A stretch of DNA of 64,000 nt from an uncultured Eggerthella sp. (lineage in GTDB: Bacteria; Actinomycetota; Coriobacteriia; Coriobacteriales; Eggerthellaceae), in contig CAUHNN010000003.1 in assembly GCA_959607715.1 (NCBI GenBank), forward strand, positions 62,001 to 126,000, given 5' to 3'. How positions within the stretch are numbered: the first letter of the stretch is position 1; every line of letters starts with the position of its first letter. The position numbers and the translations under genes are program-made. Below are positions 52,301-60,943 of this stretch, one piece after another. Under the pieces are notes generated by a model. The model searched no databases, was not told where the DNA came from, and saw only the letters and a list, made by a program, of their open reading frames with translations.

Positions 52301-52828
52301 TCCGGTGTTCTCGTAGCCCATCGAGACGAGGAGCGACTCAAAATCCTCGAAGCTCTTGGCCTGCAGATGATCCGCTTCGGAAAGATCAAGCCCAACGGAA
52401 AGCTCGATCGGCTCGGCAAGGCGCAGGGCGGCTGGGGCGATGCGACGCAGAAGCGATCGGGCCGACGCGACGACGATGACGGGGCGCGCCGTCTGGAGGG
52501 CCCACAGAGCCTCGAGCCTCTCACCATGGAGCTTCGGCTGGGCGGGAGCGTCGACCGAGAAAGGGTTGCCGTCGTAATCGCGGAGGCGATAGACCTTCTC
52601 CTCCCCCACATACGCCCCCACCGTGCGGGCAAACGTGTCAGCGCCCTCTTCACCGGCGCACACGACGAGCGTCGTCCGAGGATCGCGCGCGAATCTGGCG
52701 GCAACGAGGAACGGGCGAGCTGAAGACGCGACGCCGATGGTCGCATCCTGCCCCTGATCGAGCTTCGACCAGGCCCGCTCGAGGGCGCCCGACCTCTCGA
52801 GAACTGAAGACAGCATATCGATGAGCAT
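49322..52828 (-). CDS. mfd: Transcription-repair coupling factor
   Basis: The start at 52828 (MLIDMLSSVLERSGALERAW) follows AAGGAG by five bases; the frame is open 66 bases further but without a ribosome binding site. The protein has 1168 residues. It has a UvrB-like N-terminal region, the RNA-polymerase-interacting CarD-like domain near 484 (YKPGDYVVHAAHGVAFF), and the RecG-like helicase core with Walker A GDVGFGKTE near 635 and DEEQRFGV near 735. It removes stalled RNA polymerase and recruits UvrA. Confidence 0.96.
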   Translation of the reverse strand: MLIDMLSSVLERSGALERAWSKLDQGQDATIGVASSARPFLVAARFARDPRTTLVVCAGEEGADTFARTVGAYVGEEKVYRLRDYDGNPFSVDAPAQPKLHGERLEALWALQTARPVIVVASARSLLRRIAPAALRLAEPIELSVGLDLSEADHLQAKSFEDFESLLVSMGYENTGELDGPGTFCVQGGAIDVYPGNMSYPVRLDFFGDEVDEIRRFLPSTGQTISSLPRVSIFPVSSLPRDRKARARAVRALGRRAETNSGIRALMEALEDDSRAIPDVMEAYLLEKSAQVSDYLPAGALTVLIEPRSLIDDGLHAIDELAKKAQGTSVAVEDLYCSASELDFGSNARATYVSIMRVGVEIDSELTVKRTEVAGDPERLYGRLSSLSQAGFTVAFSVPHFRVRQEMKLALVDRGIPINELLDVVDDGKAKLKRGQVNIVDVDIPLGMIFPAAKLALVSLSDTQGSLATRKRSRIDVTEVTFPYKPGDYVVHAAHGVAFFRDIVRQDVGGSERDYLLLEYADDDKLYVPVEQLDRVTRYVGPEGSSPRLTRLNTSDWSRALSRARKATHKLAFDLVDVYTRRAATRGYRYSEDTPWQRAMEESFPYQETADQLAAINDIKVDMQSARPMDRLVCGDVGFGKTEVALRAAFKATQDGKQVMVLCPTTILAQQHYSTFSERFTPFDVKVEVLSRFRSPAQQKQALSDFSEGKIDVLVGTHRLLSRDVNPHDLGLVIIDEEQRFGVAHKEQLKNMRESIDVLTLSATPIPRTMQMGLSGVRDMSLILTPPDDRRPVEVHVGEWDPDVVSDAISRELARGGQVYYVSNRVRSIDEAVKRVRDAAGQARVGIAHGKMSKEELERVMEDFSAGELDVLVATTIIESGIDNPHTNTLIIEDSHRLGLAQMYQLKGRVGRSSTQAYAYFLFPDNIPLTEEATARLTALNEHTELGSGMRVAMCDLEIRGAGSLLGAEQSGNMSAVGFDLFAQMLATAVNAAREGGSTNEDYLPAALSDIVVNVPDHTYLPEDYLPDADERVLYYRKIASADTLEAVESIFEELNAKHPEMPDPALNQFEKARLKAFANEHGIQLVSVTAGKLVVEPFALNREQASSLRRKAGRYLADKKKMTVPLRIVVPGYGKDPSVGDAGMLSQVLSYLVSLVEERDGSKAGAR

Positions 52829-52937
52829 CGTCGCTCCTTCCACGCCCCGTGCGGGCGCAACCACGAAAAGCCGCGATTTGCGGCACTTCAACACTTCCGT
52901 TAGTCTACTCGAAGGTCACGCCCGGAAGGAGGGGATC

Positions 52938-53606
52938 ATGCCCCGCGAGAAAAAAGCAGACAAACTCGCCCGCGCCCTGGAAATCGAGAAACGCATGGGC
53001 GAGCAGTACCCGAGCGCCGAATGCGCCTTGGACTACACAACCCCCTTCACCCTGACGATCGCCGTCCTCCTCTCCGCCCAAACGACCGACGCAGCCGTCA
53101 ACAAAGTCACTCCCGAGCTCTTCGCCCGCTACGGCACCCCGGAGCTGATGGCCCATGCCGACGTCGAGGACGTCATGAGGATCATCCGATCGATCGGCTT
53201 TTTCCGCACCAAGGCCAAGAACTGCATCGCATGCGCCCAGATGATCCTTTCCGACTTCGAGGGCGAAGTCCCTCGTTCGATGGAGGCGATGCAGCGCCTA
53301 CCCGGCGTCGGCCGCAAAACCGCCAACGTCGTGCTCAACGAAGCCTTCGGCATCGTCGAGGGGATAGCCGTGGACACCCACGTCTTCCGCATCGCCCATC
53401 TGCTCAAGTTCGCCGGCCCGTCGGCCGACACCCCCGCCAAAACAGAGGCGGCGCTGCTTTCCCTGCTCCCCCGAGAGCTCTGGGGGCCGGTCAACCATCA
53501 GTGGGTCCTCTTCGGGCGAGAGTACTGCATCGCGCGGCGCCCCCGCTGCGCGGACTGCTTCATCTCAGATCTCTGCCCAAGCTGCGCGATCGGCAAAAAC
53601 GCCTGA
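52938..53606 (+). CDS. nth: Endonuclease III
   Basis: The start at 52938 follows GGAAGGAGG. The protein has 222 residues. The helix-hairpin-helix motif LPGVGRKTANVV holds the catalytic Lys127, Asp146 lies in VDTHVFR, and the iron-sulfur ligands C197-x6-C204-x2-C207-x5-C213 are complete. It is a DNA glycosylase/AP lyase for oxidised pyrimidines. Confidence 0.97.
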   Translation: MPREKKADKLARALEIEKRMGEQYPSAECALDYTTPFTLTIAVLLSAQTTDAAVNKVTPELFARYGTPELMAHADVEDVMRIIRSIGFFRTKAKNCIACAQMILSDFEGEVPRSMEAMQRLPGVGRKTANVVLNEAFGIVEGIAVDTHVFRIAHLLKFAGPSADTPAKTEAALLSLLPRELWGPVNHQWVLFGREYCIARRPRCADCFISDLCPSCAIGKNA

Positions 53607-53761
53607 TCGAAGCATTCTTCCTCGTGCTTGACGCAAGACGGACGTCAACGCGGCAACCTTCGCATCCCCTCCGAAAAAGGGAGCCGATCAGCGCATCGTC
53701 CTTCCCTAATCGCAGCGAGAGGGTATCATGGGGCTGCACCAAACGGGAAGGAAGCACGTCA

Positions 53762-54667
53762 ATGAACCTCTCTCATCTCCATTACTTCATCACTCTCGCA
53801 GATGAGGGGCATTTCGCGCGCGCCGCCAAGCAACTCTCCATCGCCCGATCGACCCTGTCGCTGGCCATATCCCAGCTCGAAAACGAACTCGGCGCGCCGA
53901 TGTTCGTCAAAAACGGCAGCAACTTCCAGCTCACCTCCTACGGCGAGGAATTCTACCGCTACGCATCCCTCGCCTTGCACAACCTGGAAACGGGATCGAG
54001 CAAGGTGCGAACGATGATCGAGGACAAAGAAGAGGTTCTGCGTCTCGGCGTTCTAAGCGCCATGCAGGACAAGAATTGGGCACGCGTCCTTCGATCCTTC
54101 CGCTCTTCGAGCGATGCCGCATTTCGCGTCGACATCAAACAGGACTTCAGCGGGGAGCTTCTTCACCAGCTGGCCATCGGTGAATTGGACTTGACCTTCG
54201 CCACGAAACTCGACGACGCACCCGACGGCCTGGTCTATCTACCCTATTGGTCGCAGGAACTCGTCGTCGCCGTCAACAAGCTGCATCCCCTGGCCACACG
54301 AGCATCCATCTCGTTCAACGATCTGCGTTCGTCGACCATCTACTCCTACGCCCCGGGATGCCCTCCGCACGACCGCATCCAGCAGTACGCCGATGCGTAC
54401 GACCTGAACCTCCAGACCTCCTTCAAAGACGAGATCACCATCTGCTCGGTCGTCTCCGCCGATCCCGAAGCGGTCGCCTTCGTCGACTATTCCTTCCTCA
54501 CGAAGGTCTTCAGCGATGTCGTATGCATCCCCCTCGAAGGCGTTCCCGTCAATTTCCACGAGATCTACCTCGTCTATCGCGACAACGAGCCCATGAGCCG
54601 CGCACAGGAAAGCTTCATCGAATACGCCAAGCACCATCCCATCCCGCCAGCGCATTTGCGCTCGTAG
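53762..54667 (+). CDS. LysR-family transcriptional regulator (second)
   Basis: The start at 53762 (MNLSHLHYFITLADEGHFARA) follows GGAAGGAAG. The protein has 301 residues. Residues 1-60 are the winged helix-turn-helix (ARAAKQLSIARSTLSLAISQLE), and 90-290 are the effector domain. It lies upstream of, and convergent with, the hydrogenase-maturation protease gene, and could regulate it or another gene; no site was seen. Confidence 0.92.
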   Translation: MNLSHLHYFITLADEGHFARAAKQLSIARSTLSLAISQLENELGAPMFVKNGSNFQLTSYGEEFYRYASLALHNLETGSSKVRTMIEDKEEVLRLGVLSAMQDKNWARVLRSFRSSSDAAFRVDIKQDFSGELLHQLAIGELDLTFATKLDDAPDGLVYLPYWSQELVVAVNKLHPLATRASISFNDLRSSTIYSYAPGCPPHDRIQQYADAYDLNLQTSFKDEITICSVVSADPEAVAFVDYSFLTKVFSDVVCIPLEGVPVNFHEIYLVYRDNEPMSRAQESFIEYAKHHPIPPAHLRS

Positions 54668-54724
54668 CCGCACGGCCCTTCGCCGCTTGCGCCGATAGCG
54701 GCATAAAAGCATCCCAGAGCAAAG

Positions 54725-54774
54725 ACATCCCCCTTCACCTCACATGCAACGCATTGCGAAGCGAAGGGGGATGT
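54725..54774. terminator. Convergent terminator between lysR and the protease gene
   Basis: ACATCCCCCTTC (54725-54736) pairs exactly with GAAGGGGGATGT (54763-54774) around a 26-base loop. The T runs on both sides are short (TCTATT on the plus strand), so this is a weak bidirectional terminator. Confidence 0.55.
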
Positions 54775-54834
54775 TCTATTCGAAAGGCGGTGACGTGACC
54801 CTTGCCGTCAGTGGCGATGGCGAGGACCTTATCG

Positions 54835-55347
54835 TCAATCGATCTGCCGAAGAGGCGCGCCGTCTTTGCGCGAGATCGCACACCCACGACGAACGAGCTC
54901 TGCGATGACCGATTCCGCGAGGAACGGCACCCGTTCGGCGACGCGAGGCGTAAGCCCCTCGATGAACTCGACCGGCTCCATGTTCTCCACCTGCATCCCA
55001 TAGCACAGCCCCTCGGCCCGATACCCCAGAAGAGAGGCGGCATCGAACAGATCGGCGAGCTTCGTGTCGTGCAGCGAGGTACGAGCCCCTGCCGTTCGGG
55101 CGATATCGTGGGGAAGATAGCGAAACACCGTGCCGGGCGCGGCATCGGTCCCGTCGACGGCATCGACCGTGATCAGGAAGTCGTAGTCGTCGACTTTCTC
55201 GATCATGTCAAGGCTCATGCAGCCGACATCGAACAAATCGACGTTTTCGGGAAGATCGTAGGCTCCCACGATCTCATCGTAGACGGCAGGCCCCACGCCA
55301 TCGTCGAGCATGAGACGATTACCGACGAAGAAAACCGCGATACGCAT
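54835..55347 (-). CDS. hyaD: NiFe hydrogenase maturation protease
   Basis: The protein has 170 residues. The nickel-ligand positions of E. coli HybD (E16, D62, H93) are matched by D16, D62 and H93. The glycine-containing N terminus FFVGNRLMLDDGVGP is typical of the family. It removes the C-terminal peptide of the large subunit after nickel insertion. It lies 1 base after the membrane-protein gene in the same direction. The symbol is by analogy. Confidence 0.92.
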   Translation of the reverse strand: MRIAVFFVGNRLMLDDGVGPAVYDEIVGAYDLPENVDLFDVGCMSLDMIEKVDDYDFLITVDAVDGTDAAPGTVFRYLPHDIARTAGARTSLHDTKLADLFDAASLLGYRAEGLCYGMQVENMEPVEFIEGLTPRVAERVPFLAESVIAELVRRGCAISRKDGAPLRQID

Positions 55348-55348
55348 A

Positions 55349-55777
55349 TCATGCCCCCATCGTGGCGCGAAGGAACAGGTTGTAGTAGGTCGCCCATGCG
55401 ATCATGGCAAAGGCGAGAACGCCCATCGCGATTGCCCATACCCTCTGACGCTTGCGGTACTCCTCTTTCGTCTTTCCCTGGGAAAGCGCTCGCTGGCAGG
55501 CGTAACCCTGCGATGCGCGAGCGAAGAGGATAGTTACGCCGGCAAGGACGACGAAGGCGATAACCGACAGCGAGATGGAAAGCGGCGTCGGGTTTTGGTA
55601 GACCCCATAGAACAGGTTGTCGGCAAGAAGCCACGCCGGGTAATAAAGGATAGTGATCCATATGCCGTGGGCAGGTCCCCAGATAGGGGGCATGAGCAAC
55701 GCCCCGATATTGATCGGGAGAAGGCCGTCGGTGATCTCCTCGCGTTTTCTCGATTCCCGTGAAGCGGAATGTCCCAT
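55349..55777 (-). CDS. Membrane protein near the hydrogenase genes
   Basis: I do not recognise a clear family. The 142-residue protein has four hydrophobic segments near 18-36, 38-60, 67-87 and 112-136, with the pattern PPIWGPAHG near residue 30 that occurs in small bacterial membrane proteins of unknown role. It is followed immediately by the protease gene, so a link to hydrogenase assembly or function is possible but inferred. Confidence 0.7.
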   Translation of the reverse strand: MGHSASRESRKREEITDGLLPINIGALLMPPIWGPAHGIWITILYYPAWLLADNLFYGVYQNPTPLSISLSVIAFVVLAGVTILFARASQGYACQRALSQGKTKEEYRKRQRVWAIAMGVLAFAMIAWATYYNLFLRATMGA

Positions 55778-55790
55778 CCTTCGTCCTTTC

Positions 55791-55814
55791 CTAACGTCTA
55801 ACGTTAGAAGTATA
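55791..55814 (-). promoter_or_regulatory. Palindromic operator over a promoter
   Basis: The perfect 12-base palindrome TCTAACGTTAGA (55797-55808) lies directly beside the -10-like TATACT (55809-55814, minus strand), so it covers the inferred transcription start. A second CTAACGT half-site (55791-55797) abuts it. This suggests a repressor site, TetR-like in form, before the membrane-protein/protease pair. Confidence 0.45.
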
Positions 55815-55861
55815 GACAGCGCTGCATCCGATAGGCCGAGGAAACGATAAGCGGCAAACGA

Positions 55862-55890
55862 AAAGGGCCCCGCATGATGCGGGGCCCTTT
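55862..55890 (-). terminator. Terminator of the hydrogenase operon
   Basis: A 14-base palindromic stem (55862-55875 with 55877-55890) lies 27 bases after the hyaC stop; the minus strand continues TTTTCGTTT. It is nearly symmetric. Confidence 0.88.
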
Positions 55891-55916
55891 AACCAAGATC
55901 AGCGATTAGCCGGTTC

Positions 55917-56609
55917 TTAGTGCTCGTCGACCGAATGATCCTCGCCGACAATGACGTGACGGTTGGGATCGTAGACAAGGCCGCCGTGCTCCTTGCCCAG
56001 AAGCATGAGCTTGGCGTTGGCCGTGCCCTCGATGAAGACGAGGTAGGCATGCAGCATCGTGAAGATGATGAACACGAACATCATGAAGTAGTGAATGATG
56101 CGCATGGACATCGCACCGCCGACGAAGGAGGTGCCAGCTGCGAAGAAGGTCCACTCGGAAGTGGGGATCCACAGGCAGAAGCCGGTGTAGGCCATGATGA
56201 GGATCAGGAACGCGACTGCGAGGTAGGAGATCTTCTGAGGAACGCCGAGCTTAGCAGACAGCGGATGATCCTTCTTCATGAAGAGATAGTACTTGATCCA
56301 GGCACCAAGCTGATGCTTGTTGTCGTCCTGGGGAAGCCACGTCTTGTAATCGCGAACCTTGTTGCGCGTGCCGCCCGTAGGAGCAGACGTGCAGAGGAAG
56401 GCCAAAACGATGCGGACGATGCAGTTCACGAGCAGAACGATGCCGCAGAACACATGGAGGCCGCGAGCCACGCCGGTCAGAGCCGCCCAGAAGGGGAAGT
56501 GGATCAGGAAGCCGGAAAGGATCAGAAGCGCCATGCAGACGAGGTTGACCCAGTGGGTGATTCGCATCGGGATGGGATGCGCCTCACGATAGTGTGCCAA
56601 ATGCGCCAT
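55917..56609 (-). CDS. hyaC: NiFe hydrogenase cytochrome b subunit
   Basis: The protein has 230 residues with four main membrane segments near 17-38, 48-72, 125-147 and 168-190. Histidines in THWVN (19), RGLHVFCG (52), RIIHYFMMF (172) and MLHAY (185) fit the haem-b ligands of HyaC/HydC. It takes electrons from the small subunit to menaquinone. Its start abuts the hyaB stop. The C-terminal tail is cytoplasmic and charged. Confidence 0.93.
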   Translation of the reverse strand: MAHLAHYREAHPIPMRITHWVNLVCMALLILSGFLIHFPFWAALTGVARGLHVFCGIVLLVNCIVRIVLAFLCTSAPTGGTRNKVRDYKTWLPQDDNKHQLGAWIKYYLFMKKDHPLSAKLGVPQKISYLAVAFLILIMAYTGFCLWIPTSEWTFFAAGTSFVGGAMSMRIIHYFMMFVFIIFTMLHAYLVFIEGTANAKLMLLGKEHGGLVYDPNRHVIVGEDHSVDEH

Positions 56610-58298
56610 TTACTTCACCCCCCAAGGGCTGGTAACGGTTTCGAAGTGCTTGCCGGTCGAAGGCTCGGTCACATGAACCGCGCAAGCGGTACAGGGGTCG
56701 AAGCTGTGGACCGTGCGCAGGGCGTTGATGGGCATGTCGACGTCGGCGATAGGAGTGCCGATAAGGGCCTGCTCCATCGGGCCATGCTCGCCCTCTGCGT
56801 TGCGAGGAGCGATGTTCCAGGTCGTCGGGATGATGATCTGGTAACCCGTGATCTTGCCGTTGTTGACGTGCTCGGTGTGGTAGAGGGCACCACGCGGAGC
56901 CTCCCAGAAACCGGTACCGTCGCCGGTGACGGTCTCAGGAGCGCGGAAGTACTCGCTGTCGCCGCCCTTGATGGCCTCGATGAGCTCGTCAACCCACTCG
57001 CACATGAGCTCTGCGACATAGAGGGACTCGACCTGACGCGCAGCGACGCGGCCAAGCGTGGACTGGAGCTGCGGGATGGTGAGGCCAAGATCCTTGCAGA
57101 GCTTGTCGAGCTGAGGCTTAACGAAGTCGTTGCCGCGCAGGTACGCAGCGAGGACGCGGGAGAAGGGACCTGCTTCCATGCACTTGCCGTCGTAGCTCGG
57201 TGCCTTGGACCAGGAATAGCGCTCGGCGACTTCGCCGTACTCGTGACCGTTCTCCTCGAACAGGGTGCCTTCCTTGTAGTACTCGGTGTAGACCGGGTCG
57301 GTAACGCCCTCACGCGGGTTGAGGTCGGAGTCGCCGGCGTACCAGGAGTGACCGACGTATTCCTTGATGAGATCCTCGTTGACCTCGGAGAGGTTGAGCT
57401 TCTCGTCGATGACGCCGGAAGGCAGGTAACGATCGGCCATCTCGAAGGACGGACGCTCGAAAACGCCCCACGCAACGTAGCGGCCGCAGCCCTTGCCGAA
57501 CTCGAGAGCATCGGTGTAGTAGGGGGCGATCGCCTTGGTGTCGGGAATCATGGTCGCCTTCACCCAGTCGCGCAGCTCGTGGCAAAGGGCCCACAGATCG
57601 TCGAGCTTTTCCTCGGTCGGAACGAAGGACGTGCCGCCGGGGACGAGCGTCATGATGTGGGGCATCTTGCCGCCGAGAAGAGCGCAGATCTCGGAAGCCT
57701 TCGCCTGCATGGAAAGCGCCTCGATGTAGTGCGCGGTGCAGATAAGGTCGAGCTCGGCAGGAAGCTTGAACTCGGTGTCCTTGGAGCCGTTCTTCCACCA
57801 GTTGCCGGAGAAGATGGAGAGCTGACCGTTCTTGGCGAATGCGGTGAGTCGCTCAGCGAGCGCCTTGAGGTCGGACTGGCACGAAGTGCCGGCGGCCTCG
57901 ACCAGATCGTATGCGTCGGCGATGTTGGCCTTGAGGGCGTTCAAGGGGTTGACGTAGTCAAGCGCAGCCAAGGTGTAGAACCACAGGATGTGGCTGTGGA
58001 GGAACTGGCCGCCCTCAACGAGGTTGCGGATGATGCGGGCGTTGTTCGGGATGGTGATGCCGTAGGCCTTCTCAGCAGCGATAGACGATGCATGAGCGTG
58101 GGAAACGGGGCAAACGCCGCAGATGCGCTGAACGATGTGAGCAGCATCCTCGGGGGTGCGGTTCTCGACGACGAGCTCCATGCCGCGGAAGCAACCGCCG
58201 GAAACCCAGGCGTCGGTAACCTTGCCCTTCTCAACCTCCATCTCGACGCGCAAGTGACCCTCGATGCGGGTTACGGGATCGATAACGGAACGTGCCAT
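56610..58298 (-). CDS. hyaB: NiFe hydrogenase large subunit
   Basis: The protein has 562 residues. The nickel-iron ligands are C60 and C63 in RICGVCPVSH and C536 and C539 in DPCTACAVH. The maturation protease would cut after H542, removing a 20-residue C-terminal peptide. This is a group 1 uptake-type hydrogenase; the large subunit is carried out of the cell by the Tat signal of its small partner. It begins 3 bases after the hyaA stop. Confidence 0.96.
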   Translation of the reverse strand: MARSVIDPVTRIEGHLRVEMEVEKGKVTDAWVSGGCFRGMELVVENRTPEDAAHIVQRICGVCPVSHAHASSIAAEKAYGITIPNNARIIRNLVEGGQFLHSHILWFYTLAALDYVNPLNALKANIADAYDLVEAAGTSCQSDLKALAERLTAFAKNGQLSIFSGNWWKNGSKDTEFKLPAELDLICTAHYIEALSMQAKASEICALLGGKMPHIMTLVPGGTSFVPTEEKLDDLWALCHELRDWVKATMIPDTKAIAPYYTDALEFGKGCGRYVAWGVFERPSFEMADRYLPSGVIDEKLNLSEVNEDLIKEYVGHSWYAGDSDLNPREGVTDPVYTEYYKEGTLFEENGHEYGEVAERYSWSKAPSYDGKCMEAGPFSRVLAAYLRGNDFVKPQLDKLCKDLGLTIPQLQSTLGRVAARQVESLYVAELMCEWVDELIEAIKGGDSEYFRAPETVTGDGTGFWEAPRGALYHTEHVNNGKITGYQIIIPTTWNIAPRNAEGEHGPMEQALIGTPIADVDMPINALRTVHSFDPCTACAVHVTEPSTGKHFETVTSPWGVK

Positions 58299-58301
58299 GG
58301 T

Positions 58302-59519
58302 TTACTTGCCTCCCTTCAGGACGTCGTCGTCGTACTGACCGATGGACTGCTCGGGATGCTTAGCGTCCCAAGCGCGGACCTTCTCGAAGTCCGCACCGCC
58401 GCTGGTGCGACCCATCTTCTTCATGCCGAAGCCATGGATGACGAGAGCAGCGGCGACAACGCCGGTCACGGTCCATGCGATGGCCTCAGGCTGAACGGTC
58501 AGGCCGCCGATGCGCAGATCGCGGAAGCGTGCGCGGAAGGGCGTGTTGGTCTCGACCCAGTTCTCGCCGGGATCGTTCGGGTTGGCGGTGCAGCAGCCGA
58601 TGCAGGGGCCGCCTGCCGCGACGCACCAGGAACGACGATGGTTCCAACGCGTCACGCCGCAGTTCGCCTTGGTCTGAGGACCGCGGCAGCCCATGGGATA
58701 CAGGCAATAGCCCATGGCCTCTTCCTTCGTGCCGAAGGCGTAGACGAACTCGCCGTTCTCGAAGTGGCCACGACGTTCGCAGTTATCGTGGATGGTCTGG
58801 TTGAACATGACCTTGGGCTTGTTGTCCTTGGTGAGCTCGGGAAGCACGCCGACGAGGACGGCGTCTACGAGGACTGCCTCAACCCATTCGGGGTTCGCCG
58901 GGCAACCGGGAACGTTGACGACGGGGGTGGAGATACCGGCCTTCTTGAGATAGGCCTGAACGCCGAGCGCGCCTGCCGAATTGGGGTTAGCGCCCATCCA
59001 GCCACCGTTGACCGCACAAGATCCGAGGGCAACGACCGCGTTGGCCTTCTCCGCAGCATGGATCAGGTGATCGGTGCCGGGCTCGTTCGCCACGCGCAGC
59101 GCCTGTCCGTTCCATCCTTCGAGAACCGCACCTTCGTAAATGAGGATGTAGTTACCGGCCTCGATCGTCTGTGCCTTGGCCTCCTCCATCGACCAACCTG
59201 CTGCGGCGGAGAGGGTTTCGCAGTAGTTCAGCGAAATCATATCCAGCACAACGGTTGCAGGATCAGGGGCATCCGCCTGAGCGAACGACTCCGTGCAGCC
59301 GGTGCAAGAAGCGCCCTCGATCCAAATGACAGGATACAATGCGCCTTTTTCTGCGCCGATAACGGAGTTCTCGATCGCGCGGGCGACGCGAGGAGCGGCC
59401 AATTCGGAAAGGCCAGCTGCCACTGCGAGAGAGCCACAGAGCTTCATGAAGCTACGACGGGAAACGCCACGCGCCTCCAGACGTCCCAAGAAGTCCGAGC
59501 TGATTGCCTCTGTTACCAT
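58302..59519 (-). CDS. hyaA: NiFe hydrogenase small subunit (Tat-exported)
   Basis: The ATG at 59519 is preceded by AAGGAGG with seven bases spacing; a GTG two codons upstream would sit too close. The protein has 405 residues. The Tat motif SRRSFMK is at 20-26 with a hydrophobic stretch to about 48. IEGASCTGCTES (68-79) starts the proximal cluster, and cysteines further on (NVPGCPANPEW, MGCRGPQTKANCG, CIGCC) supply the others. A C-terminal membrane anchor lies near 365-385 (AWTVTGVVAAALVIHGF). Confidence 0.95.
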   Translation of the reverse strand: MVTEAISSDFLGRLEARGVSRRSFMKLCGSLAVAAGLSELAAPRVARAIENSVIGAEKGALYPVIWIEGASCTGCTESFAQADAPDPATVVLDMISLNYCETLSAAAGWSMEEAKAQTIEAGNYILIYEGAVLEGWNGQALRVANEPGTDHLIHAAEKANAVVALGSCAVNGGWMGANPNSAGALGVQAYLKKAGISTPVVNVPGCPANPEWVEAVLVDAVLVGVLPELTKDNKPKVMFNQTIHDNCERRGHFENGEFVYAFGTKEEAMGYCLYPMGCRGPQTKANCGVTRWNHRRSWCVAAGGPCIGCCTANPNDPGENWVETNTPFRARFRDLRIGGLTVQPEAIAWTVTGVVAAALVIHGFGMKKMGRTSGGADFEKVRAWDAKHPEQSIGQYDDDVLKGGK

Positions 59520-60018
59520 GTGCACACCTCCTTAGGGTGTCTTCGTCCTAACATTGCTTTGTCATTTTCGTAGATTTCTCGTAATAAAACACCGAATATC
59601 GGGCAATTCCCGCCAGCGGTCGAAAAATGTTATGGACGATTTTTGAGGTAACACATTATGTCCGATTTCACCTTTTTCACCCACTCATTGCCCTAAAATG
59701 CTCTGGTCAATTTATTGAATCTGTTTAATAAAATCGATCCATTGTCTTTTTCGATTTTCCCGTTACGGGAAGCTACTCTTGAGTCATCCCTCCTTTGATG
59801 GGATACATCCGTAGATCTGTCCAATTTTTATCAAGCAGGGATCGAACAACTCTTCGTGCGTTCACTCGACCGAAAACCCCCGTCCGAACCCTCCTCTTCC
59901 TCGGATCGACGGCGGAGCGGCGCGCAGGGCCGCCGCGACGGCTCCCGAGGGCAACGAACGGACGCAGGGCGGCACCGTGCGGTATCATGTGCGATCATCA
60001 CATTCGAAAGGAACGACC
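59520..60018. promoter_or_regulatory. AT-rich divergent control region between hyaA and pheA
   Basis: No gene is seen. An inverted repeat TTTATTGAA/TTTAATAAA (59711-59732) contains TTGAA-N4-TTTAA, similar to Crp/FNR sites. A direct repeat TTATGnnCGATTT lies at 59630-59642 and 59656-59668. Both lie on the hyaA side and could serve anaerobic or hydrogen control. The part from about 59850 on is GC-rich and belongs to the pheA leader. Confidence 0.35.
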
Positions 60019-60864
60019 ATGACAGAAGCAACCATCGCGTATCTCGGACCGGAAGGAACCTACTCCGACGAGGCGGCCCGGACCTTTGCCGCCAAGATGG
60101 GCTGCAAGAACCCCCGATTCGTGGAGTGCCCGTCGTTCAACGAGGTCTACGACGCCGTGGAGCGCGGTAAGTGCGAATTCGGCGTCATGCCCATCGAAAA
60201 CTCGATCGAAGGCGCGGTGACCGCCACCCTCGACACGCTCGCGTTCAAGAACGGCGCGTCGATCATGGGCTCGACCGTCCTCGATATCCACCACTGCCTC
60301 GTCCTCCATCCCGACGCAACCGTCGACGACATCGAGACGATCGTCAGCCATCCCCAAGCCCTCGCTCAGTGCCGTCGCTACCTGAACGAGCGCTTCCCCT
60401 CCAAGCCGCGCATCAGCGCCGCCTCGACCGCCGAAGGCGCCCGCGCCGCTTCGCTCGACCGGAGCGTTGCGGGCATCTCAAGCGCCTTCGCAAGTCAGCT
60501 GTTCTCCTGCTCCATCGCCGAGGAGGGCATCGAAGACCACTGCGGCAACCAGACCCGCTTCGCGCTCATCGCGCGCCGCGGCCATGAAGCGGTTCTGCAG
60601 GGAGACCGCATGAAGACGTCCCTTGCCCTGTCGCTCAACGCAGACCGCCCCGGAGCGCTTCTGATGATCCTCTCCGAGCTGAACTACGCCGAGGTGAATC
60701 TGACGATGATCCAATCCCGCCCGACCAAACAAGGGCTCGGCGACTACCTCTTCTTCATCGAGCTCGAGGGAAGCCCCGAGGATCCCCGCATTAAAACGGC
60801 GCTCGACTGCCTGCGACTGAAGCTTCGCGAAGTGAAGGTCCTCGGCAGCTACCCCATCGACTAA
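60019..60864 (+). CDS. pheA: Prephenate dehydratase
   Basis: The start at 60019 (MTEATIAYLGPEGTYSDEAA) follows GAAAGGA. The protein has 281 residues: a dehydratase domain (1-185, with GVMPIENSIEGAV near 55 and NQTRFALIAR near 180) and a C-terminal ACT domain (KTSLALSLNADRPGALLMIL near 198) that binds phenylalanine. It turns prephenate into phenylpyruvate. No chorismate mutase domain is fused. Confidence 0.96.
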   Translation: MTEATIAYLGPEGTYSDEAARTFAAKMGCKNPRFVECPSFNEVYDAVERGKCEFGVMPIENSIEGAVTATLDTLAFKNGASIMGSTVLDIHHCLVLHPDATVDDIETIVSHPQALAQCRRYLNERFPSKPRISAASTAEGARAASLDRSVAGISSAFASQLFSCSIAEEGIEDHCGNQTRFALIARRGHEAVLQGDRMKTSLALSLNADRPGALLMILSELNYAEVNLTMIQSRPTKQGLGDYLFFIELEGSPEDPRIKTALDCLRLKLREVKVLGSYPID

Positions 60865-60880
60865 CCGCCATCGAAGCCCC

Positions 60881-60920
60881 GATGAAGAAAAGGATGCCCG
60901 CGGGCATCCTTTTCTTCATC
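60881..60920. terminator. Bidirectional terminator between pheA and the MutY-like gene
   Basis: Forty bases form a perfect palindrome: 60881-60900 pair with 60901-60920. The T-rich TTTTCTTC arm on either strand provides the transcript release. It lies between convergent genes. Confidence 0.9.
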
Positions 60921-60943
60921 GTAAGCCAGCCCGATCCACGGGC

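Noticed and set aside
55920..59573. A 1217-codon open frame on the plus strand, antisense to the whole hydrogenase operon
   Set aside because: It has no ribosome binding site, no family resemblance, and spans exactly the strongly codon-biased hya genes. Long antisense frames arise from G/C-ending codons in GC-rich genomes.
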